A stretch of DNA of 64,000 nt from Utricularia gibba (lineage: Eukaryota > Streptophyta > Magnoliopsida > Lamiales > Lentibulariaceae): NCBI GenBank assembly GCA_002189035.1, contig CM007992.1, positions 3,596,001 through 3,660,000 of the forward strand, in the 5' to 3' direction. Below the pieces are notes generated by a model. The model was not told where the DNA came from. It did not search any database and saw only the letters and a list, made by a program, of their open reading frames with translations. Shown here in pieces: positions 1-8,589 of this stretch; within the stretch, counting starts at the first letter, position 1; every line of letters starts with the position of its first letter. The translations under genes and the position numbers were made by a program.

Positions 1-1031
1 GAATATAAATAACTTATTTCTCATTTGATATTTTTAAATTCCCTTAGTTCTTTTTTATTCACAATAAAAAATAATAATTGCATAAGTGACATATTCTTAT
101 TGCATCCACATATCGTTATTAAAACATTTAGGGTGTGTTTGATGGATTGTTTGAAATTCTAATTATGTGGTTTGGAATAAAATATATTTTATATATTTAC
201 ATTTAAAATACGTTTTTAAATAAACGTATTAGGTTTGATTTAAAAGTGATTACCGAATATTTGTATTAAGTAAAACAACTTCATACACCAACTCAAAAAT
301 ATCAACCAAAAACCATCTTTACAATATAGTTAAATCCCGTAACAAAAAACGCCCTAATGGCAACCAAGTGAAATTGTTGGTTTTTGTGGGTACAAAGTGA
401 AATTGTTGGAAAATTGACTTAACCATGGTTAGGGTGCCTGCGTGTTTCCACTCCTTATTAACTCGCATTTATCTGCCCTCTGTTTTACTTTGTTTTTTTA
501 CCGTCTCCCAAAACGCTAGGCCGATGGAAAACAGCCTCTCGTGAATGAAGGAGTTCAGGTTTTCAACAGCCGGTTTAATTGCTGGGGGCTCGAGTTACTG
601 CGGTTAAATAAAATGCGACGACCAGTCTAGTGGAATTACTGGGGGAGTTAATTTTTGGTATATTAATTCAATATTTGATTATACGAAATATTTTACGAAA
701 ATTATTTCTATTTATGTTATTTTCGTATGAGAAATCGTTCGTATTTGTTTGATAACAAAACTGCTATAATGGAATGGAGTTTCTTGTATTGCAAGGTGGG
801 TTATATAATGATTTTCCAGTGGTGGGCATAGTCGTCACCAGCATACGGTCGTTAAGAGGACATATATATTATGATTTGGGACTTATGCATTGATGCAAAA
901 GATATTAGAGCCAAACCCGACTCTATAACTGATGGTGAGGCAAACCTCAAAGAGGATATTGAATTTTCAAAGAGAAGGGAAGGGCCTGATCTAAAGAAGC
1001 ATATAAGAACTTAAGATAAATCCCATATCGT
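1..1031. other. AT-rich intergenic DNA
   Basis: No convincing coding region is visible. The stretch is AT-rich with scattered low-complexity runs. A GGGTGTGTTTG sequence preceded by TTA near 128-141 resembles the end of a Tourist-like MITE, but no matching second end could be placed nearby. Confidence 0.6.
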
Positions 1032-1195
1032 TTAGGGCGCGTTTGGTTGCTGGGTTGCGACGTGGGTTGCGACGTGGGTTTAGACATAAAATCATGTTTG
1101 GTTCGTCGGTTTCAGTTGGGTAAAAAAAAACCCACCTTTTAACCATAAACAAGGTAGTAACCCATGGAGGTGGGTTTAGCTAAACTCAAGGGGGA

Positions 1196-1207
1196 GGGGG
1201 GGGGGGG
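1196..1207. repeat. poly-G run (12 G)
   Basis: A homopolymer of G lies inside the Tourist-like element. Its true length is likely to be unreliable in any assembly. Confidence 0.8.
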
Positions 1208-1372
1208 TAGGTTTAGCTAAAACCATCTCGGCACTTCCATTTTTGCTCTCATATGAACCATATTTGAACGTAGATTTATTAGAAACCAAATGCACAGATC
1301 TATTTACCAATTTTTTTGAAAGTTAAAATTCCATAGATCTGTAGCATATTTATTCATATATGTTCAAATCTG

Positions 1373-1440
1373 TTGAAGAAGAAGAAGAAGAAGAAAATGA
1401 AGAAGAAAAAGAAGAAAAAATAAAGAAGAAAAAGATGAAG
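1373..1440. repeat. GAA/AAG microsatellite
   Basis: An imperfect (GAA)n tract with AT interruptions. On the opposite strand it gives a Ser/Phe-rich open frame that is low complexity and not a gene. Confidence 0.85.
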
Positions 1441-2319
1441 ATGAAAATAATAACAGCATATCTAATATTCTGGGTTTTCATTTTTGGTGTTGAATGTGAG
1501 TTTTCGTTTTGAAGACGAGCACTGCGTCTATTATTATCCGATGCTTGCTGTAAAATGTGAATTTTCGTTGTGAATACAAACAAAGTGTCTATTATTACTC
1601 AGTGCTTGTTATAAAATAAAATTTCAACGAAGCATCGTTATTTATGCTATGCGGTGCTCGATTGAACTTATAAAATGATATAGAAAAATAAAATATATAA
1701 TAATTTATTTTAATTAACCAAAAGGGTATATTGGTAATTTCATATGAAAATTATTACAAACCCAATTTTAAACCCACGTACCAAACGTGTATTCATCTTA
1801 TATCCAAATAATTTAAACTCATCAAACAAACATGGATTACACCCTTTAAACCCATGAAATCGGGTTATCTAAACCCAAATAAACTAAACCTGGGTTTAGA
1901 TCAAACCTAACAACCAAACGCGCCCTTAATGATGAAATAAAAGGATAATTTATATGAAAGGATTATTGATATTGAGTTTCTAAGGGAGGGGGAAGGGTTC
2001 AGCACAAGGAAAAATACAAGAATCTTATACGAATTTCACATCAATTACGGATGAGATACAAAGACAATTTATATAAAGAACTCATCTTTAATCTTGTATG
2101 AAACATTTTACATGAAAAAAAAGAATATAAAATCATGAAAATTGAATATCATACAAATATAGACCATTACAAAGTAGATGCATACTATTGGGTATATGGC
2201 ACTAATAGAAGACAATATATATTAGGATTCACGCATTATTGCATGACACCGATGGTAGACAATAATGCATCATTATGCATATGATTTGATATCATGCAAA
2301 CAAAAGAAAAAAAGATATA

Positions 2320-2742
2320 ATGAAACCCCAAAATTGTTTCTCTTATTTTTTATTAATTTATTTTGTAATAGTTTTTTTGGTGGGGGTGGGTCCCCGGGAT
2401 GACGACGTATCTATGGTACCACGAACCCCTCCCATGGATACTTTATGGTCATCGCGGAAGACCTGTAACTGTCGCCCGTTTGTGCGGTCATGTGCAGGCC
2501 ACATGTTGCTCTTCATTTCCTTTGTCGCGCCAAGTGACGTCGCTCTTCCTTCCCGGTTTGTCGACGCCATATGCTGCTGCTGCTGCTGCCGCGCTGTGCG
2601 GTAATGAAACCAATGGGCGGGCGAGTGTCTGGATGACCGACTACTCAGGGGAATACAAAAATGGGATGTCGTTATGGGGCGGGGCACCCCCTCCTTGCCC
2701 GAATTCATGATTTGATGGATCCGATACCCGACCCGGACGGAT
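2320..2742. other. GC-richer segment without a recognisable gene
   Basis: Several overlapping frames of 60-135 codons are open on both strands, but none resembles a known protein and they shadow one another. The segment contains a short CTG/CAG repeat near 2571-2590. It stands out in composition from the AT-rich flanks and could be a decayed gene or transposon fragment. Confidence 0.35.
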
Positions 2743-3420
2743 TCGGAGGAGCACATGAACATCATATGTTCATGTTAGAGGAACCCAAAATCCTGTCTCA
2801 CTACTATTACAAATTAATTGATATTGAGAAGTGTTTGATAGTATAGTTTAATCGATGGATCTGATGCGAGATCGAAATTAGAGGAAGCCAAAATCTTATG
2901 CGACTACTATTACAGATCAATACAGGGTGTTTATATATATTTCATAAAATAGGTTAATTCGTTGATCCAATACGAAACTAAAACAGTATTTTGAAAAATT
3001 TTAAAAAATTAGAAATAATAATTAAAATCAAACAATTTCTTATTTTTCCAAAAATAATTTTTATAGCATAATTTTAAAAGTATTTTTTTTATTGAATTAT
3101 CTTTATAATTAAAATTATTTTAAAACAAATTATTTTTATTTTTAAAAAATATAAATGAATTTTAAAAATTTTACAGAACATTACTTAGGATTGAGAGTAC
3201 ATGAGTATTTTATGTTCATGTTAGAGGAACCAAAAATCCTATTTGATTACGATTTATGCTTAAATTTGACTATAAATGTTTTATACTATACTATCAAACA
3301 TTCTCTTAGAATTATTATGCTACGTTTGATTGTATAGATTAATTTATGAATTGGATACGAAATTAAGATCAGGAGTACATAAACATCACATATTCATGTA
3401 GTTATAATTGAAAGTATATA
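2743..3420. repeat. degenerate tandem repeat, about three units
   Basis: The phrase ATGTTCATGTTAGAGGAAC followed by CC(A)AAAATCCT occurs at about 2767 and again at about 3211. A diverged form, TTAGAGGAAGCCAAAATCTTATG, occurs at about 2878. The phrase ACTACTATTACA and a 'GATCxGATxCGA' phrase also recur. A further 'GGAGTACATAAACATCACATATTCATG' lies near 3371. The units are diverged and have no coding capacity. Confidence 0.6.
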
Positions 3421-3700
3421 TTTAAAATATTATTATGTTTGATTAATATCGATTTAATACGTGGTTTGCTATCGTAAAGAATTTTTGTTTTTTTTTTTTT
3501 GACGTTGAATGGATATTTTGAGAATGTAAGACTAGAAAACAAGACTTAATTATGAATTAATATTGTTGGAGTTATTGATGGGAGTTTAATGAGGTAGGTA
3601 GGAGGGTTCAAAACTGGCTTCCCGTTTTTGACGAGAATCAAACCGGGAAATAAAAGAAATAAAATAATATTCAATAATTGGTATTTTCCTGATAAATAAA
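3421..3700. other. AT-rich intergenic DNA
   Basis: No gene is visible. The stretch includes a poly-T run near 3488-3500. Confidence 0.5.
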
Positions 3701-3982
3701 TATAAATGGAAAGTAATTGCCGTAATCCGGCGTCACATCACTTTCACAATTTATACGCATGCAAGAAATTCTTCTCCATATGTCTGTCTTTTGTCCAGCA
3801 GCACACACAACTGGCCCTGCGCCCTCACCCACTCCTCCCGCCGGATCTCCATCGGGAGGAGGACGGCGAGCCGCCGCCGCCGCCTCCGCCGTCGGCCGCA
3901 GACGCCCCCAAGGCGGATTCGTTTTCGAACATGGATATGCTTTGAAAGAAGCGACAAGGTCCACGTTCTGATGGCAAGAATC

Positions 3983-4013
3983 GGGAATGGAATGGGAATG
4001 GGAATGGGAATGG
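3983..4013. repeat. (GGAATG)n microsatellite
   Basis: About five imperfect GGAATG units in a row within the GC-rich island. Confidence 0.85.
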
Positions 4014-4342
4014 TACTGGGTGTTTTGTGTGGAAAGACGGAATCGTCCCTGATGGGTCTTCGTCACCCACCTCCCCTACCATTAACTGCTCCTCCTCTCT
4101 CCAGTCCACATCGACTTCACTCCAGAGCTGCTGAGAGCCCCCATTTTCTCTCTTTTTTTCAAAGGGCACAGACTCAGACAAACACACCGGGCTTGATTCT
4201 TGCTCTGACAGAATATTAATTCATAGTAATGAATAAATGAATATATATGTGTATACAGTGAAAGGATACAGAAGAGTAAAAGACACTTTGGAACAAAACA
4301 AATTGTGGGGTAAGGGAGTTGGGAAGTTGACAAGAGATGGGT

Positions 4343-4367
4343 GGATGGATGGATGGATGGATGGATG
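4343..4367. repeat. (GGAT)n microsatellite
   Basis: Six consecutive GGAT units. Confidence 0.9.
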
Positions 4368-4884
4368 CCTTGGAGAAATGAATGGCTTATTTATTCATAA
4401 AGACAGGGGGAGAGCAGAGGCGAAAGCGACGGATGGGGAGAGGGACGAAAATGATTCTGCAATCGATTGCTGCATGATTGCGGAGGCGCGGGCCGGGACA
4501 AGAGCTAAAGAAAGACCCGGCGCCGGGATGGGGATTTGGGAGTTGAGATTCAAATTCTATATTTTCTTCTTGGGCAGCCGCACAGTTGGAATATTTGGAA
4601 TCTGTTGCTGCGCCGTCGTCTCCGACCGTCGCCCTGTCATCGGTTTCCGGCGATAGGAACCCACCAGAGAGTGATGAAGGGGGGGCGGGGGGCAGGTGCA
4701 GAATACTGCAGTAGATGACGCTGACCCAATTGTCTTCCCCGCATTTAAAGCGCGCCATTGCCCCCCTTCACTGCTACTACTGCTACTGCTTCTTCTTCCT
4801 CTTTCACAGGCGACATTAAAACATGTCTTCTGTCTCATCATTTCGAATCTCGGACTGCTAGTAATGTTAAAAGGGGATATGCGG

Positions 4885-4995
4885 TTCTCCGGCCCATTTA
4901 ATATTGAGCCCTTCAGATAGCCCATCTTTACATGGGCCTATCTATGTTTATTGGACTACTGTTCAGGCCTATCATTATTGCACTTGGGCTGACTT
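4885..4995. promoter_or_regulatory. cluster of GGCCCA / TGGGC (site II-like) motifs
   Basis: GGCCCATTTA, GAGCCCTTC, TAGCCCATC, CATGGGCCTA, GGCCTATC and CTTGGGCTG fall within about 100 bp. Such site II/TCP-type motifs are common in plant promoters. No adjacent gene could be confirmed, so a promoter role is inferred only from motif density. Confidence 0.3.
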
Positions 4996-4999
4996 ATTC

Positions 5000-6860
5000 A
5001 AGTGCCCTAGTTCAGATTTTTAAGTTCCCCTTTGTTTTGTTCACTTTTAAAAAATAATCCTAAAAAAGTTTATTTTTTTTAACAACGTGTGATGATTGTT
5101 TATGCTAAAAGTTAAATTTAGGTCTGTATTCATATAAATATAGATGAGATTAATATTCATTCAGGTTGATTAAAATTATTACATTCATATTTTGGTTAAT
5201 TAAATAGATATACCAAATATTAATATGTTTTCAAAAACTATATATTTTGATTTATTTATGTCTAGATAATATAAACTCATAAATCAATGAAACAACATCT
5301 TCCCATCAAAACAAAGGTTAATGCATGTTATTTGACTAGTGAGTGTGAGGTTAAGGACTAGAGACAATGATGGAGCCCGAAATCCGCAAGTACAACGTGG
5401 AGGCATGTAAAGGAGAGATTTACAAATCGGGTGGTCATGAAATAACGAAACCGATCCGTTTTGGACAAAACCAATTGGAAAGAGGTTGGAAAATCATCCT
5501 CACAAGTGGATAGACGGATAAGTGTTAGAATTGGATTGTGGCGACCGTTTTGATCGGTTTGAAAAGTAATCGAATTACTGGGATTAAAGAATAGTTGGTG
5601 GTTATCTATTAACAAAACCACAATACGACTAACAAGCGTAGAAAGTAATTGACACTTACAGAATTGGATTGGATCGACTCTAATGGGGGGTAAATCGATT
5701 GATGATAATCGGTTTTTAAAAGGCTTCCAAAAAGAGCTTTGATGGGATGGGCAACGGCAGTCGATGGACCGATAAGTGTCAGACATCTAACAACGGTATC
5801 CGTATGGCACTGTCTGAAAAGCAACCGAAGTTCGGTAGAGCAGGCGACCGGTATCTAAAAAGCAAGATCAGGTAGAAGGCACAAGAAGCAACCGATATTT
5901 GCAGAACTCATGACTCGAACAGATCGATCTCTCCCATAAATAGGAGAAGCTCTTAGAAGCAAGGGGTTAGACCCCAAGCCTTCCAACCTATATCTTATTC
6001 TACCATCTCTAGATAGTGAAGGGTTTTTCCGGCGAGCTCCGTGGTTTTCTTCGTCTTCCGGCGGTTTCCAGGTAAAACTCTCCGCCTATCCCCTTTTCCG
6101 TTGATCAAATTGAATGTAATCGTGAAAAACATAATTTGGTGCGGAATTTCCCAGTTGCACCTTTTACCCAAAAATCGGTCAAACCACGAACACTGATTTT
6201 CAGCCTTAACAGACTCTCTCTATAAATATAAGAAAATTTGAAAAAAAAAAAGAGTTGAAACCCCTATATTTTGAACTTGCATTCCTCTTCTTTTTTTTTT
6301 TGTTTCTTTTTTAGTGAAACCCTATATTTAAATGAATTTCGATAGCTTCGTGATTTTTTTCTTCTTGTAGCGATTTCCATGTAAAAACCTTTACGTCTTT
6401 TCATTTCTTCTTTCGTTCTCAATATCTACCTAAAATCGGTATACCACATATCAAGATCCATCAAACCCCATTTGCGACTCGAAAATAGATCGAGTCCAAA
6501 ATAATCAATTTTCAACGTCAATATACTACATATCAAAATAATTACTGAAAATGAATAATACATGTTTAAATACAGTGGATCTTTTTCTAGAAAAAAATAA
6601 CTTAAAATCTTATCTAAGAATGATAGAAGCGTTTTTCAATTTCATTTTTTAATTTTCATCTGAGATGAGGGTTTATTTCAACACACCACAAATCACACAC
6701 AAAGAGAATTAGGCATTGGATTGGAATATGGAGATCAACGTTTCTACACAAGAACGAGTTATGGTAGTCGCAGAGGAGGAGGAAAAAGAGGAGTTTGCTG
6801 ATAAGCTAAAGCGACAAATAATCTACCTTGAAACTCGGTACTGTGGATGGGAATTGAAGC
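5000..6860. other. intergenic DNA with a possible decayed LTR or promoter stretch
   Basis: 5000-5350 is AT-rich. Between about 5500 and 6110 there are short internal repeats ('ATAAGTGT(C/T)AG', 'AGAATTGGATTG'), then a TATA-like ATAAATAG at about 5936 and a pyrimidine-rich leader ending in a splice-donor-like CCAGGTAAAA near 6068-6077. A second TATA-like CTATAAATAT lies at about 6220. A leader-like copy of the 6035-6100 sequence recurs at 6338-6400. This could be LTR-derived or a non-coding transcription unit. No gag or pol coding was seen. Confidence 0.35.
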
Positions 6861-6862
6861 GC

Positions 6863-7360
6863 TCATTCTGTTTTCATGATCGCAGCAGATTGAGATTCTT
6901 TAAGGGGTTGGAACCGAAGCCACTCGCTAACTGAACTCTGAATCAAGAGTTGTTCGAGTAATTCAGGACCCAAATCTTCCAGAACGATCAAGTCCTCTTC
7001 TTTCACTCGATTCCTGGGTTCAGATCTCTTGGTTCTTCTAACCTGCCTGTGGTGCTCTTTGAGAACTCTAGCAGGCGACACCCCATGTGCACACCTGTAA
7101 TTCAACTTGGCAAGTGATTGCTCAACAACACTGACTGGAAAATTCAGCTGCACCGAAGACCCTCTCAGGCTCAGTGCAGCTTGGTCATAAGCTAAGGCAG
7201 CTTCCTCCGGTGTATCGAATGTCCCCAGCCACACCCGTCTCCCACTCCGACTCGAATCCCGAATCTCGGCGGCGTGTTTTCCCCACGGCCGCGTTCTTAC
7301 ACCCACGAACTTCCTTCTCTCCGACGGATAGGCTTCCGGGCTCTGTTTCTCGACCGCCAT
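6863..7360 (-). CDS. AP2/ERF transcription factor, ERF1-like (group IX)
   Basis: Single-exon protein of 165 residues. A complete AP2/ERF DNA-binding domain spans about residues 16-75 ([40 protein letters not shown]). The Ala and Asp of AAEIRD mark it as ERF rather than DREB. Near the C-terminus, [12 protein letters not shown] (about residues 127-138) resembles the conserved acidic motif of ERF1/ERF15/ORA59-type group IX proteins, which activate GCC-box genes downstream of ethylene and jasmonate. The domain begins KFVGVR rather than the common HYRGVR, so the first base-contacting Arg position is Val; aliphatic residues there also occur in some ERF1 relatives. The start is the first ATG of the frame. 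The upstream region contains a long inverted repeat (7499-7753) and a MITE (7900-8166). The exact orthologue cannot be fixed from sequence alone. Confidence 0.93.
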   Translation of the reverse strand: MAVEKQSPEAYPSERRKFVGVRTRPWGKHAAEIRDSSRSGRRVWLGTFDTPEEAALAYDQAALSLRGSSVQLNFPVSVVEQSLAKLNYRCAHGVSPARVLKEHHRQVRRTKRSEPRNRVKEEDLIVLEDLGPELLEQLLIQSSVSEWLRFQPLKESQSAAIMKTE

Positions 7361-7498
7361 TCTTGAAAACCCTTGCTTACCTGTGGCTGAGATCCCCTAT
7401 TTATGCATCAATCATCATGCTTCGAAATAGTTGCAATAATGAGTTGCGTTTGCAGACAGTTGGGAACTTTAAATTATGTTCGATCAACCGCAGAGAGA

Positions 7499-7753
7499 GG
7501 TCAGTTAGAAAAGTGGCCACTGTCACTTTCTCTCTCACACAGTAAGGCAAAAATTTTACACATAGGTGGCCACTTTTATCACACAGTGAGATGACAGTGG
7601 CCACTTTTTTAAATCACCCGGCTCGATTTAAAAAAGTGGCCACTGTCATCTAACTGTGTGATAAAAGTGGCCACTCTATGTGTAAAATTTTTGACTTACT
7701 GTGTGAGAGATGTGTGAGAGAGAAAGTGACAGTGGCCACTTTTCTAACTGACC
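7499..7753. repeat. large near-perfect inverted repeat (hairpin element)
   Basis: The left arm (7499-7615) starts GGTCAGTTAGAAAAGTGGCC. The right arm (7625-7753) is its near-perfect reverse complement, with a loop of about 9 bases. The arms differ by a few substitutions and by an extra ~11 bp 'GAGATGTGTGA'-type duplication in the right arm. The palindrome AGTGGCCACT, or a one-base variant, occurs about three times per arm. No clear target-site duplication was found. It sits 139-393 bp upstream of the ERF start codon. It may be a foldback MITE; a transcript across it would form a long hairpin. Confidence 0.9.
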
Positions 7754-7899
7754 ACCCGAGCAAACCCCTCAAGTGTACTTTTTTTGAGGAACAGTTGTTG
7801 GTAAGTTCAAAGCTGTGTGCTGAACTCCGAGGTGGCGAAGGCAACATTGCAGCTAACTGGCCCATGCCTCCTAACACGCGACATTAACTCAACTAGTAA

Positions 7900-8166
7900 T
7901 GGTGTGCTTGGTTTATGTGAATGTGATAAAATGGGTTTAGTTTATTTGGGTTTAAATAAAGTTAATATATTGGGAATATTTTTTTAAGTAATGTTCAGTT
8001 GTTGGGATTAACAATGGGATTAATTGGTTTAAATAAAAGAAAAGATGGATGTTGTTTTAAATAAACCCATGTACATGGAATTAAAAAAAACCCATGTAAT
8101 CCCAAATTTATCCTTATAATTTATAATCCTAATTTTAAAATGTAATCCCATAAACCAAACACACCC
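7900..8166. mobile_element. Tourist-like MITE (267 bp)
   Basis: Terminal inverted repeats TGGTGTGCTTGGTTTATG and GGGTGTGTTTGGTTTATG (read inward from the right end) are flanked by direct TAA duplications at 7897-7899 and 8167-8169. No coding capacity is present. The ends resemble those of the 891 bp element at 1035-1925, in keeping with one superfamily. It lies about 540 bp upstream of the ERF start codon. Confidence 0.82.
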
Positions 8167-8568
8167 TAAGTACTACAAAATAGTGTTAAAAAAACTATGA
8201 TATATTGCAAACTGTAATGATTATCACATTGCTAATAACATATCGTTTTGAACCTTGTTACGACTCGATCATTTGAAAATTTAAAAATATTAAATTTAAA
8301 TAATAATGAATTAAATTAAACTCATGATCAATAGTAATATGTTGTTTGTGTGGGAGAAAGTTAGGAATTATTATTTTCAAAACGAATAATTAATTTCCTA
8401 AGTATTATTTGCCAGGGTGGCTGATTTTGTGAATAACCCCAAGAATTGATGAAAATATCCACTTTCTTAGGTGAATTCTCGGCTGCATACCACCTCAAAT
8501 CGGTCCTTTGTCGTGCCCGACGGCGGCTGGGACCCACTGGGGGTATATTGGTAAATATTACACGCATT

Positions 8569-8589
8569 GGGGGGGGGGGGGGGGGGGGG
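8569..8589. repeat. poly-G run (21 G)
   Basis: An uninterrupted run of 21 G. Runs of this length are prone to sequencing and assembly length error. Confidence 0.9.

Larger units (their letters stand above)
1035..1925. mobile_element. Tourist/PIF-Harbinger-like non-autonomous element (891 bp)
   Basis: The element has perfect 15 bp terminal inverted repeats: GGGCGCGTTTGGTTG at 1035-1049 and its complement at 1911-1925. The repeats are flanked by direct TTA duplications at 1032-1034 and 1926-1928. The G-rich start and a 3 bp TTA/TAA target site are the usual signature of the PIF/Harbinger (Tourist) group. No transposase reading frame is present, so it is non-autonomous. The interior contains a GAA-rich microsatellite and repeated AAACCCA/TGGGTTT subterminal motifs. 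The family assignment rests on termini and target site only. Confidence 0.8.
3701..4930. other. GC-rich island, no recognisable product
   Basis: Base composition rises sharply and many overlapping frames are open on both strands, including Pro/Gly/Ser-rich ones around 3825-4187 (minus) and 4387-4925 (minus). None matches a family I recognise, and no consistent exon chain can be drawn. The right edge (4890-4990) has several GGCCCA/TGGGC motifs typical of plant promoters. A non-coding transcript, a lost gene or a gene broken by indels all remain possible. Confidence 0.35.

Noticed and set aside
128-360. Possible third Tourist-like MITE (GGGTGTGTTTG at the left, CGCCCTAATGG at the right)
   Set aside because: The ends do not match beyond a few bases, and the flanking TTA and TAA are not direct repeats.
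1350-1583. 77-codon Ser/Phe-rich minus-strand frame
   Set aside because: It is produced by the GAA microsatellite inside the Tourist-like element; it is not a gene.
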